From Priapulus caudatus (lineage: Eukaryota > Priapulida > Priapulimorpha > Priapulimorphida > Priapulidae), in the NCBI RefSeq assembly GCF_000485595.1, contig NW_014577662.1, forward strand, positions 49,713 to 113,712: a stretch of 64,000 nt of DNA. The letters run 5' to 3'. The notes below the pieces were generated by a model. That model worked only from the letters and a program-made list of their open reading frames with translations. It was not told the origin of the DNA and searched no databases. Positions 1-10,440 of the stretch are shown here, piece after piece (positions within the stretch are counted from its first letter, which is position 1; each line of letters opens with the position of its first letter). A program made the translations under genes and the position numbers.

Positions 1-79
1 CTTTCTCTCTTTCTCTCTCTCGCTCCCCCCCTCTCTCTCTTTCTCTAGCTCTCTCTCTCCCCCTCTCTTCCCCCTCTGC
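1..79. repeat. CT-rich microsatellite
   Basis: Imperfect (CT)n with short C runs, directly downstream of the donor of the last visible XPR1 exon. Reading frames through it, such as the Arg/Glu-rich tail in frame with the exon, are intronic read-through. Confidence 0.9.
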
Positions 80-88
80 CTTCCTCAC

Positions 89-304
89 CTTTTTGCCACT
101 TGTGTAGCGAAGAAAACAGGACGACGAAGAAGGTCGTCGAGTATTTGCCGGCGTTGGCGAGATGAGGGAATGCTAGTCGCGTGTCACGGTAGCGGCGCAG
201 GCACTGCACGAAGCGCCACCAGGCGGGCAGGCACGAGATGAGCGGTCGCAGGCCGTAGATGTTCGACATGCACACGTCCGACTTGAACTCGGTGCTGCCC
301 GACG
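89..304 (-). CDS. XPR1: XPR1 phosphate exporter, EXS-domain exon (most C-terminal exon visible)
   Basis: This 216-bp exon encodes part of the EXS domain of XPR1, the plasma-membrane exporter of inorganic phosphate. Recognisable motifs in order are [41 protein letters not shown] and VVLFSSL, which align closely to vertebrate XPR1. The NAGKYSTT motif holds the lysine that I recall as a phosphate contact in the human protein (K482). The acceptor is a CAG at 305-307 after a C-rich tract. The donor GTGAGG is read from 88 down to 83. The exon enters with two bases of a split Ala codon, completing the previous exon's G, and leaves one base into a codon, which fits conserved gene structure. The rest of the EXS domain and the C-terminal tail lie beyond base 1. 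No stop or frameshift occurs. Confidence 0.95.
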
Positions 305-746
305 CTGCGGCGGGGGAAGAGACGAAAGACGTTAGGCGCAGTCTATACGGGTGGGTACACGTGGCGCCACATGTAGGGCGTCGATGGAATTAATGAAAAA
401 AGACTTCGTAATTTAAGAATAACGCGTCGCGACGTAACCATACGTTTTGTGTGCGGTAATATCAGAGAAACCAAGACTTCTTCATAATTTAAGATACGCT
501 TGACTCTTACTTTATCTATAGTTTACGATGTCAGCTTGTGTGCTATTTAAACATTTTTATAGTCGTTATAGCAAGTGCACTATATTGCTGTGCATAGCAA
601 AGAGAACACCTTTAGGTTCTTATTGTATCAACATAGAGAATAACCATAGCCATGTTCCGCACACACAAGACTTACCAGACACACCCATATACACACAAAT
701 GCTAAATACTACCACCCACCCCACACCCCTGCGACCTCTTCCTCAC

Positions 747-840
747 CGGTGAACGAGCTCCAGTTGAAGCGGAATGCATAGAAGCAGACGAAGTACTGCA
801 TGTCGATGATAACCGCTGTTAGGCTGTTTAGCTGGTCGGC
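747..840 (-). pseudogene. Truncated duplicate of the XPR1 exon at 1040-1187
   Basis: These 94 bp repeat the 3' two-thirds of the next exon together with its donor site and about 20 bp of flanking intron. The offset is 293 bp and there are 4 substitutions. The frame is still open and encodes ADQLNSL...YFVCFYAF, with Ser-to-Arg and Asp-to-Asn changes near its end. Similarity stops abruptly at 840, so the [17 protein letters not shown] part and the acceptor are missing. The upstream minus-strand sequence is purine-rich, with no convincing acceptor. It is most simply a non-functional exon fragment. A mutually exclusive exon is less likely because the first 54 bases are absent. Confidence 0.85.
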
Positions 841-849
841 CACAACTCC

Positions 850-990
850 ATACCTCCTCCTCACTACCCCACCCACCCTCCTCCTCCTCCTCACCATCAC
901 CCACCCAAACCCGTCACAACCCACCCAAACTCCCTCATCACCCACCCGAACCCCCTCACAACCCACCCATACCCCTTTCCCACCCACCCA
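850..990. repeat. CACCCACCC-type C-rich repeat
   Basis: Imperfect repeats of ACCCACCC and CTCCTCCTC. The minus strand, which is the XPR1 sense strand, is G-rich with many GGG runs and could form G-quadruplexes in the nascent transcript. Confidence 0.8.
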
Positions 991-1039
991 CACCAACCTC
1001 CTCGTCATCATCCCCACACCCCTGCAACCTCCTCCTCAC

Positions 1040-1187
1040 CGGTGAACGAGCTCCAGTCGAAGCTGAATGCATAAAAGCAGACGAAGTACTGCATGTCGAT
1101 GATAACTGCTGTTAGGCTGTTTAGCTGGTCGGCGAGCCAGAAGTCCGCAAAGCCGACGTGGTGGAACGGCGCCGTCACGATCCGCCA
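1040..1187 (-). CDS. XPR1: XPR1 exon with the WLADQLNSL motif
   Basis: This 148-bp exon encodes 49 codons plus one base: [20 protein letters not shown] followed by QLNSLTAVIIDMQYFVCFYA and a short tail. It matches human XPR1 around [20 protein letters not shown]. The DQLN segment corresponds to the human D398/N401 phosphate-site residues, as I recall the published structures. The acceptor is CAG at 1188-1190 and the donor is GTGAGG read from 1039 to 1034. It starts in phase 0, joining LLKVI to WRIVTA, and ends one base into a codon. Its first 32 bases are also the first part of a 97-bp tandem repeat that extends upstream into the intron, and its 3' part is duplicated downstream. The exon itself is intact. 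Confidence 0.95.
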
Positions 1188-1500
1188 CTGTTGAGACATG
1201 AGCGAGACACGCATGAGACACATTAACACACACGCGAGACACGTTAATACAGACGTGGTGGAACGGCGTCGTCACGATCCGCCACTGTTAAGACGTGGGC
1301 GAGACACGCATGAGACACATTAACACACACGCGAGACACGTTAATACAGACGTGGTGGAACGGCGTCGGCACGATCCGCCACTGTCGAGACACGAGCGAG
1401 ACACATTAACACACACACGCGAGATACGTTAATACAGACATTAATAGAGATGTGGTGGAACGGCATCGTGATGATCCGCGACTGTCGACATGCGTTAATA
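1156..1500. repeat. 97-bp minisatellite spanning the XPR1 exon/intron boundary
   Basis: Units start at 1156, 1253, 1350 and 1450 (periods 97, 97 and 100; the last is partial). Each contains the first 32 bp of the XPR1 exon, the acceptor CAG (1188-1190, 1285-1287, 1382-1384 and 1482-1484) and about 65 bp of intron. Only the first unit lies at the real exon. The upstream units carry substitutions, such as GGCGCC to GGCGTC, but keep the CAG. Because 97 is not a multiple of three, splicing to an upstream acceptor would shift the frame of the real exon. Confidence 0.92.
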
Positions 1501-1640
1501 CATGCGTGAGACAGCACGAGATGCGTTAATACATGCGTGAGACAGCACGAGACACGTTAATGTACGCATGAGGTAGCGCGAGATGCGTTAATACACACGC
1601 GAGACGTGTCAACACGTACGTGAGACACACCACACACGCG
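1490..1640. repeat. Short degenerate repeat next to the exon minisatellite
   Basis: About four units of roughly 35 bp built from TGCGTTAATACATGCGTGAG and GACAGCACGAGA. They are related in wording (GCGAGAC, GTTAATACA) to the intronic half of the 97-bp unit, so they are probably an older part of the same array. Confidence 0.7.
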
Positions 1641-2463
1641 AGACAGAATGGCAGAGTAGGACGAATGTAATCGACTGTACACGCGTTACATCACCAGCGG
1701 CCACCGCCGCCGCCGTCACGATCGATGCCAGAAAAGCGCGACGCTCCCGAAATCCGACGCCTCGCGTCGTTTTTCGCATTTAACGTTTCGGCGGCGAGGC
1801 AAGTTCCCACGCGAGGCGCGACGCGACGCCTATAACGAGCTTTTCGTGAGGTTTCGATTTCACTTCAGTTCATTTGCAGCCGCAGCGACAAAGCGAAAAA
1901 CACAACAGCAGCAGGTTCGTCTAGCAAGCGATCGCGTCCTAACGCGCGAGCGTCGTCTGCGAAAAATACGAAATGATAGAAATATGCCGGTTTAATTCAG
2001 CGATGCATTCACTATACGGTTACTAGGCGGCGAGTTGCGAGGAAAAAGCAGCGATAGAAAAATGGGACGGCATTTAACAGCCGCAGGTGCGAACATCGCA
2101 GGATCCGCTCACGCTGGGCTCTAAAAATCCAGGTTTCTGCAAAGAATCGCATTCTGTTTAAATGTTCCACCTACTTACACTACCCACACGCAACGCTGCC
2201 ATACAATCACGCCCAGTATGGAACGCTTCCCAGGATTAAAACCTAAACCTCAACCTAAACCTAAAACTTCAAAATTAAGGCAATAGAAGAAATAATTCTC
2301 CGAAAACGATTACACCAAATACAGGAAAAAACCTCAGATTCAAAACTAAACCACCAATATAAAAAAAAACACTTAAAACTAAAGATTAAAAAGGAGGAAA
2401 AAGACGAAAGAGAAGTCACGAAGCAGATATTAGTGTTACTACAACAACTAGCGGACTACTCAC
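1641..2463. other. Remainder of XPR1 intron, no feature recognised
   Basis: Part of the 1,276-bp intron 1188-2463. It holds a GC-richer stretch with many CG dinucleotides (1680-1960) and an A-rich stretch (2220-2400) with the polypurine/CTAAAC words ACCTAAACCT. No reading frame or repeat family was recognised. Confidence 0.6.
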
Positions 2464-2643
2464 AATAACTTTGAGCAGCCAGAACCTGGCACTATGGTAG
2501 AAGCACTTGAATGGATTCAGTAGGAATGTGATCATGAAGAGGATTAGCACCAGCGGCTGTACTAGACTCTTGATCATGATGATATCGCCGTACATGTAGC
2601 TGAGGCCGCTCAGACACCAGACCATCATCAGGAATGACGCCAC
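2464..2643 (-). CDS. XPR1: XPR1 exon with transmembrane helices 3 and 4
   Basis: This 180-bp exon encodes exactly 60 codons in phase 0 at both ends. It starts VASFLMMVWCLSGLSYMYGD and ends NPFKCFYHSARFWLLKVI. The family match is to human XPR1 around GFLGILWCLSLL...[22 protein letters not shown]. Two hydrophobic stretches, about residues 3-18 and 31-43 of the exon, are membrane helices. The acceptor is CAG at 2644-2646, directly before GTG, and the donor GTGAGT is read from 2463 to 2458. Joining to the neighbouring exons gives LSE-VASF and LKVI-WRIV, both matching the family without gaps. Confidence 0.95.
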
Positions 2644-2679
2644 CTGCAGGCAGACGAAGAAAGCGCGAGATGTCAGACG

Positions 2680-3095
2680 GTATGCGATGCGCGTGCGTGC
2701 ATGCGCGTCTAGGTTAGAGTGCGCGTGTGCATATGCGAGTGTGCGTGGCTGTGAGTGTGCGTGCCTGCGAGTGTGCATGTGTATGAGTGTGCATGTATGC
2801 GAGTTAATGAGGGTGATGTGTGTGGATATTTGTGGTGTCATCACATGAGATAATGTGACGTGTGTGACAGCGTGACAATGCACGTTGCCACATGACAACA
2901 TGCGTGGCATCACACACGACAGCGTGACTACGTATGTGATGGCATGCAAGACGGCAAGACAACACACGTGACCGTGTGACGTCGTACTTGACAACATGTG
3001 TGACATGGACCTGCGCGTGACAACACGCGTTGCGGTCTGACGTCGTGCGTGTGACAGCATGGTGACAGCATGTGATAACACTCGCGACAACGTGA
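2680..3095. repeat. TG-rich and GTGACA-type degenerate repeats in a short XPR1 intron
   Basis: Nearly all of the 466-bp intron 2644-3109 is made of GTGCGTGCATGCG-like words (2685-2830) followed by imperfect GTGACAACATGCGTG-like units (2840-3090). The long reading frames on the minus strand here are exon read-through into this repeat. Confidence 0.75.
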
Positions 3096-3109
3096 AGTCG
3101 CTCTCTCAC

Positions 3110-3297
3110 CTCGGACAGCTGCTGGTGGTCGAGGTTGTCGCGCGGGTCGAGCTCGAAGATCAGCACGTGGTTGACCCCGGACGACCTCCAGCCGTACGTG
3201 TTCACGCTGAGCAGGAAGCAGAAGAGGACGACGAGGAACGCTCCTCGGTACATCCGCAGCGCCGGCCGCCAGTCGGTCGGCACCTCGACGAATAAGG
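3110..3297 (-). CDS. XPR1: XPR1 exon with transmembrane helix 2
   Basis: This 188-bp exon begins with two bases that complete a split Ala codon. It then encodes [20 protein letters not shown], a hydrophobic helix ([12 protein letters not shown]) and [20 protein letters not shown], ending NLDHQQLSE. The [20 protein letters not shown] segment of human XPR1 is nearly identical, so this is the clearest family signature in the window. The acceptor is CAG at 3298-3300 and the donor GTGAGA is read from 3109 to 3104. It ends in phase 0. The intron upstream of it is 22,116 bp long, against 466-1,276 bp for the other three. Confidence 0.96.
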
Positions 3298-3319
3298 CTG
3301 CGGGACGAGAAACGTAGTC

Positions 3320-4315
3320 GACGGTTTAAATTTGAGATGGGCACCGACGTTGTGCGTTGATGGTTGAAAGGATTTATTTCGAAATTATTGCTCAAAAACG
3401 CGCAATCTGAAAAAAATATAGCGAAAAATAATGTCTCACGTAATACTGATGAAAATGCGGCGACGGTTTAAATTTGAGATGGGCGCCGACGTTGTGCGCC
3501 ATCGCGGAGGCGACGCCCGGTTCTCGGGATGCGCACACGTTAATTTCGTTTTCATTTGTGATTTCATAATTACATAAATGAATACGCAATTAAAATTTCG
3601 TTTTTATTTTCGTAATTACATTTCTTTGTTAATTTTTGTCAATTACACATTGATTGCATTCAGTATATTCCCTTTTAAAGGATTTATTTCGAAATTAATT
3701 GTTCAATAACGCACAATCTGAAAGAAAAATAGCAAAATATAGTCTTGCCTAATAGCAGATATATTACTGATTACACCGATTTGAAAAACACTAAGAATTT
3801 ATGCTGTTATAGCATAGAAAATTGGAATCGAACATGCCGTACCACCATGGCATATTTGATTATATAGCAACAATTAATTAGCAAATGGCGCATTCAAACC
3901 AAGTGCACCCATAGTGCACCTAATTCAAATAAAAGGGCATTTGATTCTGTGTAGTGTACTCCGTTCCTATTTTTAAATTCGCCAATATCGCGATAGTGCG
4001 AGATATGTAAGTACGAGATGTATAGTACGAGATATGTAAATACGAGATGTATAGTATGAGATATGTAAGTACGAGATGTATAGTACGAGATATGTAAATA
4101 CGAGAAGTATAGTACGAGATTCGCAAGAAATGGCAGCGAAAATAAAAACGAGTAATCAAAATTAGAATCGTGCATGATTTGGTGAATACAGCCAAGTACG
4201 AAGGTTCTAAGACATGTTAGCGTTACACTAGACAGTCGCTGTTACTCAAGCAGTAACGGTAAGTATCGTAAACGTGGGGAAAACACGAGACTGGAATTAT
4301 CTTCGAAATCCTGGC
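3320..4315. repeat. Dispersed repeat, copy 1, with internal duplication
   Basis: The segments around 3325-3350 and 3467-3500 (GGTTTAAATTTGAGATGGGC) are copies of each other, as are 3365-3430 and 3675-3740 (GGATTTATTTCGAAATTA). From about 3690 the sequence matches 35,945-36,430 in the same order. Shared words include ATCACTGATTACACC-like, GTTATAGCATAGAAAA, GAAGGTTCTAAGACAT and CAAGCARTAACGGTA. This is an interspersed repeat of unknown class, with no coding capacity and no clear termini. Confidence 0.65.
4008..4123. repeat. 29-bp minisatellite, 4 units
   Basis: Tandem units of GAGATATGTAARTACGAGAT plus GTATAGTAC, interrupting the dispersed repeat that surrounds it. Confidence 0.9.
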
Positions 4316-4962
4316 TTTAATTCGATACAGGCGTATGTGTCGAGCCGGCGGCATCCGATTCTTGAGACGCGTACATGTTAATTGCGTTTTCATTTATGTT
4401 TTCTACGTTCTTCTTTATTAATTTTTGTCAAGTGCACATTAATTACATTCAGTATGTATGTTCCCGTTTAATTGAAGATACTCTTCTCTTTTCGAAGATC
4501 GGAACACCGTAGCACCCTCACTGCTGACATTAATTAAACATTTAATTAATAAAGGCAGATTTTGTTTAGGTATTTAACGATACGATGCACTTTGTTTACC
4601 CCATTTAATTATCGATAAGATGCCATCTTTGATTTACCCATTAAACTATAGGATGCTGTCCTTAATTACTCATTTAACGATAACATGCAAAGTTTGTTTA
4701 CCTATTTAATTACGCATAAGACGCAGACGCTTAGACTAGAGTGCAGGCGCTTAACTATAATGGGGTTAGTCGTGTTGTTTCGTCTCCCCCTCTGCTCATT
4801 ATAACAACGTCGTCATTGCCAGGGAAGGGCTTCACACCATCCCTCCCATCAGTGGTTAGCGGGGACAGGAGCATGCAAGTTTCATCGATTCTTAGCATAA
4901 CCGGCTTTTATTTTGATTTTCTGACTCGCGTCAAACCTTGGTTGAAATCGGATTAAATATTT

Positions 4963-5270
4963 GAAGGAGGAGGCCTGGAGGGACGTCTCTAAGGGACGCA
5001 GATTCAATGCCACTACTCGCACGGAAAGGGGAGGGGAAGGGCTTGACCGTCTCCAAGGGACGCAGACTCACTGTCACTACCAGCGTGTGTGAAGGAGGAG
5101 GCCTGGACCGTCTCTACAGGACATAGATCCACTGCAACTACCCGCGTGTGTGAAGGAGGAGGCCTGGACCGTCTCTACAGGACATAGATCCACTGCCACT
5201 ACCCGCGTGTGTGAAGGAGGAGGCCTGCACTGTATCTACAGAACATAGATCCACTGCCAGTACACCTACG
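4963..5270. repeat. 61-bp minisatellite, about 5 units
   Basis: Units begin GAAGGAGGAGGCCTGGACCG; the clear starts are 5091, 5152 and 5213. Two more diverged units lie upstream. Each continues with TCTCTACAGGACATAGATCC and CACTGCCACTACCCGCGTG. Confidence 0.92.
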
Positions 5271-6655
5271 CGTCTTCAACCAGCTAATCAGGCGACGCCC
5301 CCGAGCTATTAAGTTAGCGATAAACACAATTAAATCCCAGTTAAATCGGCTTGTACATAACGAACTTAGCTATGCAGGGAAGTAGCGCTGGTGCGTGCGA
5401 GCTATCTTCAGACCTGCCAAGAGTGTTCAACCAGCTTGCTGGAGGTTCAGTTAGATTTTGCTGGAGAATGGGTCATTCTGGGAGTATAATGCTGGGGGTT
5501 CAGAATATTTTCAAACACGACCAGTTTCTGAATATTTGGCTTAATGTATTTGCAATAAATATATTCTGTCAGCCTTCAAAGAAAAAAAGAAAAAATTAAA
5601 TTTAAGGCATAAAAACTTTAATTCTGAAGTTGTTACATACAGTTTTTTTTCTTTTGCGTGAATGCGTGAGAATGCCTAGGGCATGCGGGAGTGCGGGAGA
5701 ATGGGTCCAGATGCGTGAGTCTCCCGCGAAATGCGTGAGACTTGGTAGGTCTGTGTGTTGACTTGAGTCCACGAACTGCCGTTCAACCTATGGATGTCTA
5801 TAGGCGCCAACTTTTATTGGAGTATCACGTCATTCTTTGTTTACGTCTTTGTTCACATCTTTTGTATATATATATATCCTTAAATTGACTACATCACAAA
5901 TTTTCTATGGTGTATATTTGTAAAATGTTTGTTGCAATTTTTTTACATGAAAAGTAAGTACTAACGGCACTAAATGTGGCACTAATCCTCAAATTCTTAC
6001 CTGATAAGACTGTTTTTCAACTAGTTAAAATCCAAATATATCCATAAAATCTGGGTGATTTGATATATTGATCAAGATATTAAATGCTTGCTATAGGCTA
6101 TGTATGAGTCACAAGTGTTTGTTCACATCGAACAGAATAATTAGCCAAATAGGAAGAATAATGCAGCAATTTAACCATAAAAAGTGAACAGAATCACTTT
6201 CATTTTGTGAAAAAGTGGATATCATTTTTTTACCTTTACTATTTTTGGTGACGTAATCACTTTAATATATCCGCAATTGTGCATCCTTTGTTGATGCCTT
6301 GAATCGATCTTTATTTATATCCTACTATATCCTTGTGTATCCTTTATTGATCCTTTGTATATTTTTAATATATCTTTGCGTGTATATTTGTATATATCCT
6401 GAGATATCCTTGCACCTGTATCCTGGCTTCTATTCGTGCTTTCTATATATCGCTGTAAATCGGCGTGTATCGTGGGGTCGTTCGGCGGGTAGTGCTTTGT
6501 GTATGTGTTTGTACATGCTCGTGTCTTGACACCTCTCGTTCAAACTCCTGCACATTTATAATGATCACACGCATCACCTTACAACATATCCCCTATACTA
6601 CTTGTATTTCCGCCACGTAATTGGTCTCGTGATCAACGGCAAATGATCTCCGTAA
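5271..6655. other. AT-rich intronic DNA, no feature recognised
   Basis: Unique-looking sequence. A T-rich part at 6240-6450 repeats the word TATATCCTT/ATATCCTG loosely. Short open frames here show no family resemblance. Confidence 0.6.
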
Positions 6656-6659
6656 CGCA

Positions 6660-6860
6660 ACGCCAGACAAACGCACTTTCTCTCGCTGTCTCGTTTTGTA
6701 GTTTTCTCACGCTCACTCTCCCTTTCTCTCTCTCACTGCCTTTCTCCCTCTTCCACTCGCTTGCTCTCTCAATCACTTTCTCTCTCTCTCTCCCGCTCTC
6801 ATTGTCTTTCTCCGCCACTCGCTCACGTGTTCTCTTTCTTTCTCTCTTTCTCTCGCAATT
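6660..6860. repeat. CT-rich low-complexity tract
   Basis: Imperfect TCTCTC/CTTTCTCTCT tract. The Ser/Leu frame on plus and the Arg/Glu frame on minus are simple-repeat shadows. Confidence 0.9.
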
Positions 6861-6984
6861 GATAAAACAACTCGATGGACATGGTACTACAGCACAAATA
6901 GCGACGTCAAGGGAGCGTGTTAGTATTTAACCTGCGGTACATCCGTACACACAGGATCGAAAACCATTACTATGCTAGAATAAC

Positions 6985-7112
6985 CCATGCTCAACGACGA
7001 CGACGACAACAACGATGACGACGATGACGACGACAGCAATGACAACGATGACGACCACAGCGATGACAACGATGACGATAACGACGACGGCGATGACGAC
7101 GATGGCCATGGC
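6985..7112. repeat. (GAC/GAT)n trinucleotide microsatellite
   Basis: Imperfect repeats of GACGATGACGACGA over about 125 bp, interrupted by CAACAA. Confidence 0.9.
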
Positions 7113-7494
7113 CTCGTGTGACATAATATCAGGGCCGGATGAAATACAGCGGCTTCTACTTCAGCGCGGCAATTAATCACACTCGCGACGATCGGAGCTT
7201 TTTTGTCCCCCGATCGCTTCAATTCCTCCCCGCAGATTGGATTTCCTCTCCACACATCCTCCGACTCAACGAGGCAAAATTTCGAAATGTCGTCCCCGCG
7301 TTCAAGAAGAACGGAGAAAGTTCACCGCCGCCTTCCGCTCGCAACACAGCGAGTTTTTCGACACATCTTACTGATTAGGTAGGTAGGTAGACAGGCAGGC
7401 AGACGTGTGTTTATCCGCACACCATCCGCACACAGCGTGACAAAACGCTGACGGTTTTGAAAGGTTACGCGTCAGATAAAATGTCTTCTAAATG

Positions 7495-7845
7495 TCGCCC
7501 GTCTTTCCGCAAACACGCGTGTGTCATGTCAGACGCTAGACTGTCCTATAGTCCGTATATTCTGCCTTCTCGCAAGCAGGAAACGTTGCAGTTTTTACAC
7601 ATTACCTATATCAGCTATACCTCTCTCTACCTTCTGCCCCCCCCTCCGCAAACACGCGTATGTTATGCTTTAGCTAGAATTCTCTACATTCTGCCTTCTC
7701 GCGAACACGCAACGTTGTGTACATTCCCTATTAACATTATCAGCTACACCTCTCTACCTTCTGCTTTCCCGCAAACGCGCGTGTGTCATGGTTTAGCTAT
7801 AGACATCTATGTTCTGCCTCCCGCGGGCAACATAACACGCAAAGT
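7495..7845. repeat. Tandem repeat of about 125 bp, 3 units
   Basis: Three diverged units share CCGCAAACACGCGTRTGTYAT, the word ATTCTGCCTTCTCGC, and ATCAGCTAYACCTCTCTACC. The plus-strand frame stays open through them (146 codons), but its composition and the lack of a family match argue against a gene. Confidence 0.82.
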
Positions 7846-7909
7846 TGCTGTTGTAACATTTACCATGAGCACAAACGCTTTTGATATTCTCGCCTGAGGT
7901 AGACCTCCG

Positions 7910-8010
7910 CATCTCCCCCCCCCCCTTGCCTCACACGCACACGTACTTACAGGCACGCACGCACGCACGCACGAACGCACGCACGCACGCACAAACACAA
8001 ACAAAAACAC
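7910..8010. repeat. C-run and (CGCA)n microsatellite
   Basis: A run of C followed by ACGCACGCACGC and CACAAACACAAAC repeats. Another (CGCA)n of about 30 bp lies at 8515-8545. Confidence 0.9.
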
Positions 8011-8673
8011 ACTCGCGCGTGTTTTCCTAAACTAGAGTTTACACCGCACCGTGACGGAAGGATGCAGTTATACAAATGATCACAACATGGCCTGTACTCA
8101 CCGCCCCTTGTCATTTGCTGCCTCATATCTATATATTATATTTCTATATCTATATATCATATCTATATATATATATATCCCTATCAACCCCCAGCCCCTG
8201 GCATTAGCTGCTCGCGTCATGACGGACGTCGTGTATAAGTGCCGCCACTACGCGAAATTACGCGCGAAAATTACCCCCAAAAATATCGCGCGAAACACAA
8301 CCTCGACTTGATTGGCACTACACGTACAGTTGTCCCCTTTGTGGTCCCCGCGTTAATTCAACCCGCCCCTCACCCCCTACTCTAAAGTGTGTGGAAGTTG
8401 GGGGCGACCGATGGGAAGAATAGGGGGGGGGGGCAACGCTGTAGAAGGAGACTTCACTCGTGGCCATACCGCTGCCATTCTGAATTCACCACGAGTTGGA
8501 CGGATTGAAAGAACACGCACGCACGCACGCACGTACGTACGCACACACCAACACGCATTAACTGCACTCGTTATGACCGAAACAAAGTTTTGAAGTACAT
8601 TCAAACGTCGAGTGTACGATTAAAGTGACCGCGCAATCAAACGCCATTGTACACAGAACGCTCGTTTACGCGG

Positions 8674-9400
8674 AAGAGAGAGAGAGAGAGAAAGAGGCCG
8701 AGAGTAGAAGAGAAGAGAGAGAGCAGAGAGAGCAGAGAGAGAGACAAGAGAGTAGAGAGAGAGAGAGAGACGTAGAGAGAGAGAAGAGAAGCGAGAACGA
8801 AGAGAGAGGAGAGGAGGGGGAGGAGAGAGCGGAGAAAGGAGGAGGAGAGATGAGCGCGTGAGCGCGTGGAGGACGCGGAGCGCTAATGACGAGCGACGCG
8901 GAGAGCGAGACGAGGAGAGAAGGCAGACGAGGTAGAAACGAGAGAGAGAGAGAGAAAAGCGAGACACGACTCATTGGGAGAGACGATGAACGAGCAAGAG
9001 AGAGAGAGGCGAGAGAGAGGAAAGCCGAAGAGAGAGAGAGAGAGACGGGACGAGAGGAGGCAGAGAGAGAAACGATGGAGGAGAGGGAGAGAAGAGAGAG
9101 GGAGAGAGAGAGGAAAGAAGGAGAGATAATGAGCGAGAGAGGGAGGAGAGAGGAGGACGAGAGACGAGAGGAGGAGAGAACGACGAGAGAGAGAGGACGA
9201 GGAAGGAGAGAGAAGAGAGATCGAGAGAGAGAGGCGGCAGGCGCGGCGAGGAGAGGAAGAGACAGAGAGGAGAGAGAGAGAGAGAGAAGAAGAGAGCGCG
9301 AGAGAGAGAGAGAGAGGAGAAGAGGACGCGAGAGAGATGAGAGAGAGAGAAGAGAGAGAGAGAGAGGGGAGGAAGGGAGGGAGGGCAGGGAGGGAGCGAG

Positions 9401-9443
<43 letters not shown>
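8674..9443. repeat. Long (GA)n polypurine tract
   Basis: About 770 bp of almost pure purine on plus: GAGAGA with AGGAGG, GCGAGA and GACGAG interruptions, ending in a perfect (GA)n. It can form triplex (H-) DNA. The 205-codon plus frame and the Ser/Leu minus frames are composition artefacts. Confidence 0.95.
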
Positions 9444-9444
<1 letters not shown>

Positions 9445-9445
<1 letters not shown>

Positions 9446-10205
9446 ACAGCGCGAAACTTCGTCACGCGACGCATGGATTTATTTCGTATTCTCGCACATA
9501 TAACCAGCACAGCCGGACCGATTCATTCATCATGCATCGAGAAAAACTCCTGCATTGAGAGATAAACGTGAATTCGTCGCTCAAACGCCCGTTTGACGCG
9601 CTACACCGCAATAATTCATCGTAAGCCGATTGAAGATATTCTGAATGAAAAGCCGCATTGTATATGATCTTCTAGAAATTCCTTTCGCGGCACATTAGTT
9701 CTATATCTCGATATCCTTATATATTTCTCGATTCATCGGTCGTCTACTGATCCTCTCTGGACCGTTCCCAGCGCTCCCCCAACTCATCCCCGCGCTTCTG
9801 AACTGCATGCAGGCGGACCGTTCCATCCAAACTCACTTGACTTGGTCACTAAAAAGCTTCCGAACGCCATTTTCTCCCCCTCCCCCTCGCCATCGCACAC
9901 ACAAATCAAATCGTCAACAACGAGAGGGAGCGCCGCTAAAAAAACATCTTGATGCGGAGTTTCCGAATCCCTCCCTATCGATGTGCCGAAGTCCCATCCG
10001 CCACGTGCGTGCACGCGCGCGCGCTCGCTCTACCATATAACACACAGTCAGCCGATCGGCCTTGAAAATCGTGACGGCACGCCGCCGCGCATGTAAACAC
10101 GGCTCCCCCGCTACGCGTGTGTGCCTGCATGCCTGCATCTCTATCGACTGAAGCCCCATGTACGCTGAACATTGGCGCGAGTTCTCATCTCCTCTAGGTT
10201 ACGAA
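9445..10205. other. Intronic DNA, no feature recognised
   Basis: Unique-looking sequence with a short GCGCGC-rich spot near 10,010. Open frames are short and show no recognisable protein family. Confidence 0.55.
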
Positions 10206-10206
10206 A

Positions 10207-10289
10207 TACAAAAATACATCGGGGCAGGTCAAGTAGATTTCTCCTCGGACGCAGCAGACCTCGCAATTAGGATGGCGAATAAGCAGCAA

Positions 10290-10329
<40 letters not shown>

Positions 10330-10440
10330 AGAGAGAGAGCGGGATACGTACTTGCGGTTTATATTTGCTCGCCATCCTAATTGCAAGGTCTGCTGCGTCC
10401 GAGGAGAAATCTACTTGACCTGCCCCGATGTATTTTTGTA
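10207..10440. mobile_element. Near-perfect 72-bp inverted repeat (hairpin MITE-like) with a (TA)n centre
   Basis: The left arm 10207-10278 and right arm 10369-10440 are reverse complements with one mismatch, near CAGACCTCGCAA/TTGCAAGGTCTG. Between them lie a (TA)n run and a short GAGAGA. Each arm starts TACAAAAATACATCGGGGCA reading inward. The near-identity suggests recent formation or gene conversion. A (TA)n run also follows the right arm. No transposase or clear target duplication is seen, so fold-back MITE is an inference. In the XPR1 pre-mRNA it would form a long RNA hairpin. Confidence 0.85.

Larger units (their letters stand above)
305..1039 (-). other. XPR1: XPR1 intron (735 bp) between the two EXS exons
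   Basis: A GT-AG intron bounded by the donor read from 1039 down (GTGAGG) and the acceptor at 305-307. It contains a partial copy of the preceding exon (747-840) and a C-rich minisatellite (850-990). I see nothing else in it. Confidence 0.85.

Noticed and set aside
800-1045. Plus-strand Thr/Pro-rich frame over the C-rich repeat
   Set aside because: It is antisense to XPR1 and produced by the CACCCACCC repeat.
8666-9510. Ser/Leu-rich or Arg/Glu-rich frames (also at 26.7, 39.6, 48.9 kb)
   Set aside because: They are simple translations of (GA)n/(CT)n tracts.
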